DNA of 9,253 bases from assembly GCA_022615465.1 (NCBI GenBank), contig JAKEGR010000379.1, forward strand, positions 1 to 9,253, written 5' to 3'. Origin of the DNA: Planctomycetota bacterium (GTDB taxonomy: Bacteria > Planctomycetota > Planctomycetia > Pirellulales > Lacipirellulaceae). This document shows, in pieces, positions 1 to 6,577 of the stretch (position 1 is the first letter of the stretch; each line of letters starts with the position of its first letter). A program made the position numbers and the translations under genes. The notes under the pieces are model-generated. The model had not been told where the DNA came from, searched no databases, and worked only from the letters and a program-made list of their open reading frames with translations.

Positions 1-31
1 CCTGAGCGACTTAAAGGAATCGTTCGGATGA
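1..31 (+). CDS. 3' end of an upstream ORF, possible antitoxin (partial)
   Basis: Reading from base 2, the frame gives the tail LSDLKESFG followed by TGA at 29-31. This stop overlaps the ATG of the PemK/MazF-like gene in an ATGA arrangement, which is typical of translationally coupled antitoxin-toxin pairs. The ribosome-binding site of the toxin gene (AAAGGA, 13-18) lies inside these last codons. Only nine residues are visible, so the antitoxin identity is inferred purely from position and overlap; the frame could also be open by chance. Confidence 0.45.
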   Translation, partial: LSDLKESFG

Positions 32-378
32 TCCACGACGGCCAAGTCGTCTTGTTCACGTTTCCGCAGACCGACCAGAAAGTTGGCAATGTTAGGCCTG
101 CGCTCCTCATTCGCCGACTTCCTGGCGCACATGATGATTGGCTTGTTTGCATGATCTCGACGCGAATCCATCAGCAGGTGCCCGGACTTGACGAGGTCAT
201 AACTGATACGGATCCTGAGTTTCGTGCGATGGGCCTCAGGAAGCCCAGCGTCATCCGTGTTACACGTGTTGCGGTCGTGGCCGCCAAAACCCTCCACGGC
301 TCTGTTGGCCAGTTGACAACATCTCGGCTCCTGGGCATCCGCACACGTCTCGCCAATTGGATTCTCGGCACGCCATAA
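28..378 (+). CDS. PemK/MazF-family toxin (type II toxin-antitoxin endoribonuclease-like)
   Basis: This 116-residue protein matches the PemK/MazF fold in length and layout. It opens with GQVVLFTFP (residues 5-13), the first beta strand of the barrel. Then comes the family signature VRPALLI (22-28), followed by MISTRI (42-47). The C-terminal half has GLRKPSVIRVTRVAVV (69-84) and a GSVGQL segment (91-96), which match the family's 'PSVVR' and 'iG.L' blocks. Family members are mostly sequence-specific mRNA endoribonucleases held inactive by a small co-expressed antitoxin. The ATG at 28 has AAAGGA nine bases upstream and overlaps the stop of the preceding frame, so the partner probably lies just outside the left edge. 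Several canonical MazF residues are variable here, so RNase activity is inferred, not shown. Confidence 0.82.
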   Translation: MIHDGQVVLFTFPQTDQKVGNVRPALLIRRLPGAHDDWLVCMISTRIHQQVPGLDEVITDTDPEFRAMGLRKPSVIRVTRVAVVAAKTLHGSVGQLTTSRLLGIRTRLANWILGTP

Positions 379-474
379 CCTGGATCGACTTGAGTGGATC
401 GGAAATATAGCTGGAGAGGACCAAGAGCCGACCGGTTGAGCGGCACCGCGGCACCGCATTGTGAGCTTACCCCA

Positions 475-507
475 CGACCGCCGGAGGCACTCGCCCTCCG
501 GCGGTCG
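475..507. terminator. Perfect 13-bp hairpin between convergent genes
   Basis: Positions 475-487 (CGACCGCCGGAGG) pair perfectly with 495-507 (CCTCCGGCGGTCG) around a 7-base loop (488-494). It lies between the toxin gene ending at 378 (+) and the small secreted-protein gene ending at 580 (-), exactly where a shared terminator would be expected. The + strand tail (GTATCTTGTT) is only modestly T-rich and the - strand has no clear T tract, so it is an imperfect intrinsic terminator. Confidence 0.6.
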
Positions 508-579
508 GTATCTTGTTGGGGATGCGATTCCGCCACGGCTGCCACGCATGGCAGATGCTACTGAGAAGCCAAGAACGCT

Positions 580-864
580 CTAGAAACCGATCGAGAAATA
601 CATCCCGCTATGGTCGTGATGGCGATAATGCCAATAGGATGGGTCGCCATAGTAGGTGTGAACTCTTGGCCGGTAACCCCAGTCACCGTAGTCCGGCACG
701 TAATAGGCTCGGTAGTAATCCCCGCGGTGGTAAGCGCCGCCGTAGTAATCCCCACGGTAGCAGCCGCCACGGTGGCCGTGCGCGTCGGCGTAGTTTGCCA
801 TGCCCACTCCGGCTGCTGTGAATGCAGCCAGGAATGTGACAGCCAGGAATAATCGTTTGAACAT
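580..864 (-). CDS. Small secreted Tyr/Gly/His-rich protein
   Basis: The 94-residue product starts with a clear signal peptide: MFKR, a hydrophobic core over residues 5-21 and a probable cleavage site after ADA (26-28). The mature part is very rich in Tyr, Gly and His. It contains a repeated RGDYY unit (37-41 and 47-51), encoded by two nearly identical DNA segments at 712-730 and 742-760. The C-terminal region is His-rich (YWHYRHHDHSG, 77-87), which could bind metal or give low-complexity, adhesive or surface behaviour. The ATG at 864 has an excellent GAGGAG ribosome-binding site (about 869-877 on this strand). This frame was chosen over an overlapping 168-codon frame because it has a signal peptide and ribosome-binding site, while the other is a Thr-rich shadow. 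No known domain is recognised; similar short exported YG-rich proteins are common in planctomycetes. Confidence 0.72.
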   Translation of the reverse strand: MFKRLFLAVTFLAAFTAAGVGMANYADAHGHRGGCYRGDYYGGAYHRGDYYRAYYVPDYGDWGYRPRVHTYYGDPSYWHYRHHDHSGMYFSIGF

Positions 865-1146
865 TGTGTCTCTCCTCGGACGTCGGGTGTGCCCGTTTGT
901 TGGAAGCGGGAACCAATCCTTATTTTGCCGAGTCCGTGAAGCAAAATAGAACTGTCCCCAGGCGGTTGTGGGATAGTCTCTAGACCGAACCGGTCAGAGC
1001 CTATCTCCACAAACAAGCAGAAAACATGCCACGATCCACAATGGACAACGCAACCGGTTGACAATGCAGAGGTTGCATCAATTGTTGCGATCCTGGCGCG
1101 TAATTAGGGCAGGCAACAATCGCCGTCGATTCGATGGCGCGCGTCA
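865..1146. other. Intergenic region upstream of the secreted-protein gene
   Basis: This 282-base stretch lies between the end of the flavin oxidoreductase gene (1147) and the start of the secreted-protein gene (864), both on the minus strand. No convincing gene is seen. It holds the palindrome at 908-959 and a few short dyads, such as ATGCA/TGCAT around 1064-1078. The last could be a weak terminator for the oxidoreductase gene but lacks a T tract. Confidence 0.5.
908..959. repeat. Imperfect palindrome, REP-like or operator-like
   Basis: The core is a perfect 8-base inverted repeat: TATTTTGC at 921-928 and GCAAAATA at 941-948, with a 12-base spacer. Outside it, GGGA (908-911) can pair with TCCC (955-958), giving an imperfect dyad of about 52 bases. 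It lies 44-95 bases upstream of the ATG of the small secreted-protein gene. The outer arms, GGGAACCA and CTGTCCCC, resemble REP-type palindromes as I remember them, but that resemblance is from memory and untested. Alternatives are an operator dyad or a hairpin in the leader. Confidence 0.4.
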
Positions 1147-2607
1147 TCATGGATGCCACCGTTGCTTGATCGCGATGAGCGATTCCCGCTGGGGCATGTC
1201 TTTGTAATGTGGGTCCAGGGGATAGCAGCCGGAGATGAGTCCTTGGCGCGGCGCGGTGGTGCAGTCGCTAAATGTGCGGCAAACCCGTTTGCGGTCGATC
1301 TTGCGGCCAGCCAGCGTGTCGGCCGGAAGCTCGGGATAGGCCAAGACCATCCGCCCAAGGCCAACGAAGTCGGTCCAGCCTTCACGAACCGTGGCTTGGG
1401 CGACATGCACCAAGTAGTCCTGCAAGTACGTGTACCCGCTGCCGACCATCGGCAGGCCGGGCAATGCCGCCTTGCACTGACGCACGGTGTCGATCTGGCG
1501 CCACACGCCAACGAGCGGATCTTCCGGCGGTAGATAGCCGTCGATCGGAGGAAAGATCGCCGGACGTTGAATATGTGGGCTGTAGTACGGACTGCCGCCG
1601 GAAACATGGATCATCGCGACGCCAGCGTCAGAGAGCTTTCGCATCAGTTCGAGCGGTTCGGTCAGGTCGATCTGGAATGGGTCCGCGGGCGAGCAGCCGA
1701 AACCACAGTTGTATGGCAGCAGCTTGCCGTACTCCATCGGCCTGCCGATCTCGCGGCCCGTGGCGAACGGCACCACGTCGAACACGCTGAGCCGCACACC
1801 GACAGCCAGTCCCGGCAGTTCATCGCGCACACGATCGATCACCGAAAACAACAGCCGCGAACGGCCTTCCAAGTCGCCACCGTAGCGTCCCTGCCGGCAG
1901 CGAGCGCTCAAGAACTCGTGCAGCAGATAACCGTGGCAGGCCTTCACGTCGACGAACTGAAAGCCGGCCTTGCAGGCGACATGGGCTGCGCGAACATAAT
2001 CTTCTACCAATTGATCCAACTCGGCGTCGGTCCAGACGATTGAATCGTCGTTGGGGTCGATCCCGAACTTCGCGTCCAACAGCGGATGGTGATACGCGAT
2101 TCGCGGCGCGCTGCGGTGATGATCGTCTGGTTTGCAGAACCGACCGGAGTGGGTGAGTTGCAGTCCGACCACGAGTCCATCGAGCGAGCCGCACGCCGTG
2201 CGATGTGCGTTCTCCAGTTCGTTGAGCAATGCCTGAAGGCCCGCGTGGTTCGACTCGGTGGCCAGGATTTGATTCGGGTTGGCCCGGCCATCGGGCCTCA
2301 CGGCCGCCGCCTCGCCCCCCCAGATGAGCTTCGCACCGCTCCGCCCGAAGTTCCGCCACCTTCGCAGCGTGTGCTCCGAGGGCGAGCCGTCTTGGTTGGC
2401 GTCCCAGCCCTCCATGGGATGAATACACCAGCGGTTGCCAACTTCCATGCCGGCAATCGTCATTGGCTGGGCCAGCGGCGAACCCTCACACGCAGCGAGG
2501 ATTCCGTCATCGACAGGAAGCGACAGCCCAAGCTCTGCCAGCCGAGTGCGAAACGCAGAGACATTTTTGAGTTGGGCAATCCTTGGATAACTGGGCGCCT
2601 CGGCCAT
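1147..2607 (-). CDS. Old Yellow Enzyme-family NADH:flavin oxidoreductase (FMN TIM barrel)
   Basis: This 486-residue protein is a single FMN-binding TIM barrel of the OYE / NADH:flavin oxidoreductase family. Visible motifs in order are: HPMEGWDA (63-70, strand 1), LQLTHSGR (149-156), VKACHGYLLHEFLS (221-234), YGGDLEGRSR (242-251), VGVRLS (269-274), VSGGSPYY (335-342), VGSGYTY (388-394) and GLGRMVLAYPE (416-426); the last two form the FMN phosphate site. Relatives reduce activated C=C bonds or related substrates with NAD(P)H; the substrate here cannot be deduced. The usual HxxH substrate-binding pair reads KxxH (K222, H225). The C-terminus keeps three cysteines (C443, C449, C461) in the area where dienoyl-CoA reductase-type enzymes hold a 4Fe-4S cluster, but with non-standard spacing. 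No second, pyridine nucleotide-disulphide domain follows. The ATG at 2607 is preceded by GAGGTGA, a good ribosome-binding site. The gene appears monocistronic. Confidence 0.88.
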   Translation of the reverse strand: MAEAPSYPRIAQLKNVSAFRTRLAELGLSLPVDDGILAACEGSPLAQPMTIAGMEVGNRWCIHPMEGWDANQDGSPSEHTLRRWRNFGRSGAKLIWGGEAAAVRPDGRANPNQILATESNHAGLQALLNELENAHRTACGSLDGLVVGLQLTHSGRFCKPDDHHRSAPRIAYHHPLLDAKFGIDPNDDSIVWTDAELDQLVEDYVRAAHVACKAGFQFVDVKACHGYLLHEFLSARCRQGRYGGDLEGRSRLLFSVIDRVRDELPGLAVGVRLSVFDVVPFATGREIGRPMEYGKLLPYNCGFGCSPADPFQIDLTEPLELMRKLSDAGVAMIHVSGGSPYYSPHIQRPAIFPPIDGYLPPEDPLVGVWRQIDTVRQCKAALPGLPMVGSGYTYLQDYLVHVAQATVREGWTDFVGLGRMVLAYPELPADTLAGRKIDRKRVCRTFSDCTTAPRQGLISGCYPLDPHYKDMPQRESLIAIKQRWHP

Positions 2608-2991
2608 GTATCACCTCATCCGTGGTACCGATTGGTCCTGATGTTAACCGGACAGGTATCACCAAGAATGTAGCAAGAATCTGGCCGCTGGGCGCGGCAG
2701 TGTGAGGAGGGTCGAAAAAGCCTGCGACAGTTGGCCGTGGAGGGCTTCCGTCGGACGAACGGGGAACCAGAGAATAATAATGGCACGCCATTTGCCCGAG
2801 TAGTAGGGCATCGCCATGACGGTATCTTGGAGCATCGAGCAGGCAGTCGCTCGGGGCCGGAACAGACAAGAGGGGCCGGATGGGCGAAGAGGCACACCAG
2901 CACGTGAACGAAATCACCTACCAGAACAGAGATTAGCGAGATCTGCCCACCTCCCACAGACGCTCGTTAACCTGGTGATTGTCGCACGTAC

Positions 2992-3045
2992 AAGGCGAAT
3001 CTGGGGATCCAAGCGAAGTTGGAACCCAGGTTCGCCTTTCTCTTT
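2992..3045 (+). terminator. Strong stem-loop with T-rich tail, not downstream of any recognised gene
   Basis: AAGGCGAATCTGGG (2992-3005) pairs with CCCAGGTTCGCCTT (3025-3038): 14 pairs, one of them a U-G wobble. After a small internal loop, an inner stem TCCAA/TTGGA (3008-3012 / 3019-3023) closes a 6-base loop (GCGAAG). The right arm runs into TTCTCTTT, so the structure looks like an intrinsic terminator reading rightward. No plus-strand gene is recognised upstream of it. Alternatives are a REP-type palindrome, the end of an unannotated small RNA, or insulation of the downstream operon from antisense read-through. Confidence 0.55.
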
Positions 3046-3052
3046 GGAGTGT

Positions 3053-3082
3053 TTCAAAATCGAACACATGTATTGTTATGAT
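3053..3082 (+). promoter_or_regulatory. Candidate sigma-70 promoter for the DUF1549/DUF1501 operon
   Basis: TTCAAA (3053-3058) and TATGAT (3077-3082, five of six matches to the -10 consensus) are separated by 18 bases. It lies just downstream of the stem-loop at 2992-3045 and upstream of the DUF1549/DUF1553 gene, which would give a leader of about 270 bases. The -35 is weak (four of six matches) and AT-rich hexamers occur by chance, so this is tentative. Confidence 0.3.
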
Positions 3083-3342
3083 ACAATTCTTTAGCCGATT
3101 GTGCCGTAGTTGGAGCGGCCGAACCGACCTCAAGAAAAAATTTTTGTGAATTATCTTTTGCCTTGCCGACTGATCGGCTGGAAGACCTGAAGCGAGGCCG
3201 CGGACTTCTCGACCCGTGAAGGATCACCTCCGAAAGCGCTGTTGGTCTGGCGCGAAAGTGTATGATCATTTCGGACAACGCTTTCGAGCCTTGGACGGGG
3301 TTTCATTCCACGAGCGGACGGCCGTTATCAGGCCGCCTGATT

Positions 3343-3348
3343 GGGGAG
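3343..3348 (+). promoter_or_regulatory. Ribosome-binding site that fixes the start of the DUF1549/DUF1553 gene
   Basis: GGGGAG lies seven bases upstream of the ATG at 3356. It is only one base from the ATG at 3350 and overlaps the region just after the TTG at 3341. The normal spacing makes 3356 the best start. Confidence 0.6.
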
Positions 3349-3355
3349 CATGGCC

Positions 3356-5176
3356 ATGCGGGGCAGGTTGCTTGAACGATGGTGTTGTAGCGGCAAACGG
3401 GGCGATCGCGTCTTGAGCGTTTGCGGTCAGGGCATCGCTCCTCATCCGGCCTTGGTTGGGACGCTAACGGCTGTGTTTGCCATGATCCTCCTCGCGACAG
3501 TCAGCGGAGTAACTCAGGCCTCCGAAGCATCCACCGAGAAGTCGGACTCCGCTTCCAATCGAAGAAGTGATGATTTTGGCATCGCCGAGGTTCGACTTAT
3601 CAACGACTCCATCCGCCAGGGCTGGAGCGACCGCGAGTTGGCCCCTGCCCAGCCGGCAACCGACGGCGAATGGTGTCGCCGCGTGTATCTCGATGTTCTC
3701 GGCCGCATCCCCACGGTCGATGAACTCAACGCATTTCTGACCGATCGCCAGCGCGACCGGCGGATGCGGCTGGCGGATCGGTTGCTCGGTGAAGAGTATC
3801 GCGACGACTATTCCCGCAATTGGACCACCCTGTGGACGAACCTGTTGATCGGTCGGACGGGTGGGACCGCGCGCGAATCGCTGGCCAGCCGGCCGGGATT
3901 ACAGCAATACCTCCGCGAGGCACTCGATTACAACAAACCGTACGACAAGCTTGCGTTGGAACTGATCACGGCCACCGGCAGTTGCCGCCCGGGCGACGAC
4001 GACTTCAATGGCGCGGCCAATTTCCTGGCCGACAAGCTGGCCGAGGGAGGCATCCAGGCCACGGCCAAGACCGCACAGATTTTTCTGGGCATGGCGGTCC
4101 AGTGTACCCAGTGTCACAACCATCCGTTCAACGAGCACAAGCAGAATCAGTTTTGGGAGTTGAATGCATTCTTTCGGCAGACGCGGGTGGAGACATTGCC
4201 CGACGGCGAACGGCAGCAGGTGGCCCGCCTTGTCGACCGCGATTTTTCCGGCGAGGGCGGAGATCCCAAACAGGCGGAGATCTATTACGAGTTGCGTAAT
4301 GGCAAGCTTAAGGTCGCCTATCCTGTCTTCGTCGATGGCACGTCGCTCTCTGCCCTGTATGCCGACCGGGGAGACACTTTTGGTGATCGCGGAACCCTGG
4401 CCGATATCAACCGCCGGCAGGAATTGGCAAAACTCATTCTCGCTTCGCGTGAGTTCGACCTGGCGTTCGTCAACCGCCTCTGGGCGCATTTCCTGGGCCA
4501 CGGCTTCACGAAGCCAATCGACGATATCGGCCCGCACAATCCGCCCTCGCATCCCGACTTGCTCGATCAATTGGGCATGGCGTTTCGCCAGGCTGGCTTT
4601 GATTTGAAGCAACTCATTCGGTGGATGGTGCTCTCCGAGCCGTATCACCTGAGCAGCCGCATCACACGCGGCAATGAGAAGGATGATCCGGCGCTCGGCG
4701 CTCGGCCGATGTTCAGTCGTTTTTACTTGCGACAGATGGAAGCCGAGCCGCTTTACGAATCGCTGTTGGTCGCCACCGCGGCCGAGAACACGCTGAAACG
4801 CGAGCAGCGCGAACAGCGGAAGCAGCAGTGGCTTGACCAGTTTAACACGGCCTTTGGCACCGATGAAAACGACGAGGCGACGACGTTTAACGGTTCGATC
4901 CCCCAGGCATTGACGTTGATGAACGGCGACCTCATCGGTCGCGCCACCGGCAACGAGCGCGGCAGCATGCTGGAACGAGTGGCTGGCGACCGCGAAATGG
5001 CCAATAGCGAGAAGATTCGCTACCTGTATCTGTCCGCGTTTTCCCGGCTGCCAACCCGTCAAGAACTGGCGATCAGCAATGAACTGCTCACCGCCCGCGG
5101 CGGCGACGTCGGTGCGGCCATGCAAGATATTTGGTGGGCGTTATTGAATAGCAATGAGTTCATCCTGATTCATTGA
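3356..5176 (+). CDS. DUF1549/DUF1553 (PSCyt2/PSD1) protein, exported or membrane-anchored
   Basis: The 606-residue product has an unusually long, basic N-region (about 31 residues) before one hydrophobic segment (about 32-55, ending TQA-SEA). That segment is either a signal peptide or a membrane anchor. DUF1549 (PSCyt2) covers roughly residues 75-270, including WCRRVYLDVLGRIPTVDEL and the motif CTQCHNHPF (about 250-258), a CxxCH sequence of the cytochrome c heme type. DUF1553 (PSD1) covers roughly 345-585, with NRRQELAKLI, AFVNRLWAHFLGHGF and NPPSHPDLLDQL. These domains are greatly expanded in planctomycetes and usually sit beside a DUF1501 gene, as here. The function is not established; extracytoplasmic redox or polymer-related roles have been suggested. 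The protein is compact and lacks an extra N-terminal PSCyt1 cytochrome-like domain. The start at 3356 is chosen by ribosome-binding-site spacing; ATG 3350 and TTG 3341 are alternatives. Confidence 0.88.
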   Translation: MRGRLLERWCCSGKRGDRVLSVCGQGIAPHPALVGTLTAVFAMILLATVSGVTQASEASTEKSDSASNRRSDDFGIAEVRLINDSIRQGWSDRELAPAQPATDGEWCRRVYLDVLGRIPTVDELNAFLTDRQRDRRMRLADRLLGEEYRDDYSRNWTTLWTNLLIGRTGGTARESLASRPGLQQYLREALDYNKPYDKLALELITATGSCRPGDDDFNGAANFLADKLAEGGIQATAKTAQIFLGMAVQCTQCHNHPFNEHKQNQFWELNAFFRQTRVETLPDGERQQVARLVDRDFSGEGGDPKQAEIYYELRNGKLKVAYPVFVDGTSLSALYADRGDTFGDRGTLADINRRQELAKLILASREFDLAFVNRLWAHFLGHGFTKPIDDIGPHNPPSHPDLLDQLGMAFRQAGFDLKQLIRWMVLSEPYHLSSRITRGNEKDDPALGARPMFSRFYLRQMEAEPLYESLLVATAAENTLKREQREQRKQQWLDQFNTAFGTDENDEATTFNGSIPQALTLMNGDLIGRATGNERGSMLERVAGDREMANSEKIRYLYLSAFSRLPTRQELAISNELLTARGGDVGAAMQDIWWALLNSNEFILIH

Positions 5177-5234
5177 GAAGTGTTTCGTCGTCAGTCGCCT
5201 TCAACCCTCTGACCACACCCGTTGGAGTCTTGCC

Positions 5235-6503
5235 ATGACCTGCTGCCCTACCCCTCTCGGCATGACTCGCCGTCATTTCATGCGTCATCTGGCCGGGGCG
5301 TCGACCCTCGCATTGCCTGCCTTCGCACTCACCCGATCCTTGCAGGCTCATGCGGAAACGCTTCGCCGCGACCACAAGTCGTGTATTCTGCTGTGGCTGG
5401 GCGGTGGACCGCCGACGATCGACATGTGGGATCTCAAGCCGGGCGCACCAACCGGCGGGCCGTTCAAACCGATGAGCACGAGCGGAGACCTGCAAATCTG
5501 TGAGCGGTTGCCGCTCCTGGCCAAGCAGATGCAGCATCTGTCGATCATTCGCTCGATGAGCACTCGCGAGGCGGATCACGACCGCGGCCGCTACTACATG
5601 CACACGGGGTACGTGCCGAATCCCAACGTGGAGCACCCGAGCTACGGAGCCGTGGTCGCCCATGAATTGGATGAGAATCTGACGCAGCTCGACATACCGC
5701 CGTTTGTTTCCATTGGCGGAGCGAGCGAAGGGCCTGGGTTTCTTGGGATGGCCTACGCACCGTTCCAGGTGGATGCCAACGGGCGGATCCGCGATGTCGA
5801 AGCCGCCGTACCGTGGCAGCGTCTGGCCGATCGTATGAAGCTGCTGGCCGCGCACGAAACCCAGTTCATCAACGAGCGTCGCGGCAGCGCGGCCGAGGAC
5901 CATGCCAAGGTGCTCGCCAAGACACAAGCTCTGCTCACGAGCAAGCAGATGGCGGCGTTCCAAGTCCGCAGCGAGCCGCGAGAAGTTCAGGAGCGATACG
6001 GAAACACCGCCTTTGCGCGCGGCTGCCTGATGGCTCGGCGGCTGGTGGAGGTTGGCGTGCCTTTTGTCGAGGTCAATTCTGGCGGGTGGGATTTGCACCA
6101 AGGCTGTTTCACATCGCTGGAAACGAAGCTCCCAGAGTTGGACAAGGCGTTCAGCTCGCTGATGGAAGACCTCGATCAGCGAGGCCTGCTGGAAAGCACC
6201 GTCGTGCTCTCGATGGGCGAATTCGGCCGAACACCGCGGATCAATGGAAATATGGGCCGCGATCATTACGCCCGCGCATGGAGCGTTGTGCTGGGCGGCG
6301 CGGCAATCCAAGGCGGCCGGGCGATCGGCCAAACCAACGCCGACGGCACCGGCGTCGAAACCGATTCCTATTCCTCCGAGGACTTGATGGCCACCGTTTG
6401 CCATGCGCTCGGAATTTCGCTACAAACAACCTACACGGCGAAGAATGGGCGGCCCATGAAAATCGCCGGGGGCGGCCGTGTCATTCAAGAACTTTTTGTG
6501 TAG
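5235..6503 (+). CDS. DUF1501 protein with Tat signal (alkaline phosphatase/sulfatase-like fold)
   Basis: The 422-residue product begins with a twin-arginine signal: TRRHFMR (11-17), a hydrophobic stretch (about 19-33) and a probable cleavage near AHA-E (38-41). It is therefore probably exported folded. The DUF1501 body shows WLGGGPPTIDMWDLKPG (54-70), a DHDRGRYYMHTGY block (114-126), GGWDLH (283-288) and the C-terminal GEFGRTPRIN (328-337) with GRDHY (341-345). The Asp/His residues in these blocks resemble the metal-ligand blocks of the alkaline phosphatase superfamily, to which DUF1501 is distantly related; the substrate is unknown. The ATG at 5235 has GGAG seven bases upstream. The gene starts 58 bases after the DUF1549/DUF1553 gene on the same strand, the usual planctomycete pairing, which suggests one transcript and a joint role outside the cytoplasm. 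Confidence 0.9.
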   Translation: MTCCPTPLGMTRRHFMRHLAGASTLALPAFALTRSLQAHAETLRRDHKSCILLWLGGGPPTIDMWDLKPGAPTGGPFKPMSTSGDLQICERLPLLAKQMQHLSIIRSMSTREADHDRGRYYMHTGYVPNPNVEHPSYGAVVAHELDENLTQLDIPPFVSIGGASEGPGFLGMAYAPFQVDANGRIRDVEAAVPWQRLADRMKLLAAHETQFINERRGSAAEDHAKVLAKTQALLTSKQMAAFQVRSEPREVQERYGNTAFARGCLMARRLVEVGVPFVEVNSGGWDLHQGCFTSLETKLPELDKAFSSLMEDLDQRGLLESTVVLSMGEFGRTPRINGNMGRDHYARAWSVVLGGAAIQGGRAIGQTNADGTGVETDSYSSEDLMATVCHALGISLQTTYTAKNGRPMKIAGGGRVIQELFV

Positions 6504-6577
6504 AATGGAATGGTAACAGGACGTTTCGTGTGCCTGTTGTACTTGTCCCCATCACCTCATCGCTTCGGATTTGCGAC

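Larger units (their letters stand above)
2608..3355. other. Long intergenic region between divergent genes
   Basis: These 748 bases separate the oxidoreductase gene (-) from the DUF1549/DUF1553 gene (+). Short ORFs exist on both strands, but none has a recognisable domain, a good ribosome-binding site or a convincing amino-acid composition. The right half carries a terminator-like hairpin (2992-3045), a promoter-like sequence (3053-3082), an A6T5 tract near 3135-3145 and short inverted repeats (3231-3286). The left half (about 2640-2990) remains unexplained; it could be a decayed gene, an RNA gene or simply upstream regulatory DNA. Confidence 0.5.

Noticed and set aside
712..760. Direct repeats with 30-base spacing as a possible mini-CRISPR
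   Set aside because: Only two copies, lying within a coding repeat (RGDYY), with no spacer diversity or cas genes.
558..1064. A 168-codon minus-strand frame overlapping the small secreted-protein gene
   Set aside because: It is a Thr-rich frameshifted shadow of the YG-rich repeats, with no signal peptide or ribosome-binding site.
2616..2957. Minus-strand frames of 78-136 codons in the intergenic region
   Set aside because: They overlap each other in different frames, have Cys/Arg/Pro-rich composition typical of noncoding GC-rich DNA, and show no domain.
3025..3038. GGTTCGCC segment as a possible tRNA T-arm
   Set aside because: It is the right arm of the 2992-3038 hairpin; no acceptor, D-arm or anticodon arm fits around it.
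2816..3094. A plus-strand frame of 92 codons
   Set aside because: It reads straight through the terminator-like hairpin, lacks a good ribosome-binding site and has no recognisable protein features.
3899..5125. A 408-codon open frame on the minus strand
   Set aside because: It is antisense to the DUF1549/DUF1553 gene, whose domains are unmistakable; the antisense product has no recognisable motifs.
5160..6404. A 414-codon open frame on the minus strand
   Set aside because: It lies antisense to the DUF1501 gene, which has clear family motifs, a Tat signal and a good ribosome-binding site. The antisense frame has no recognisable domain and is a product of GC-rich codon usage.
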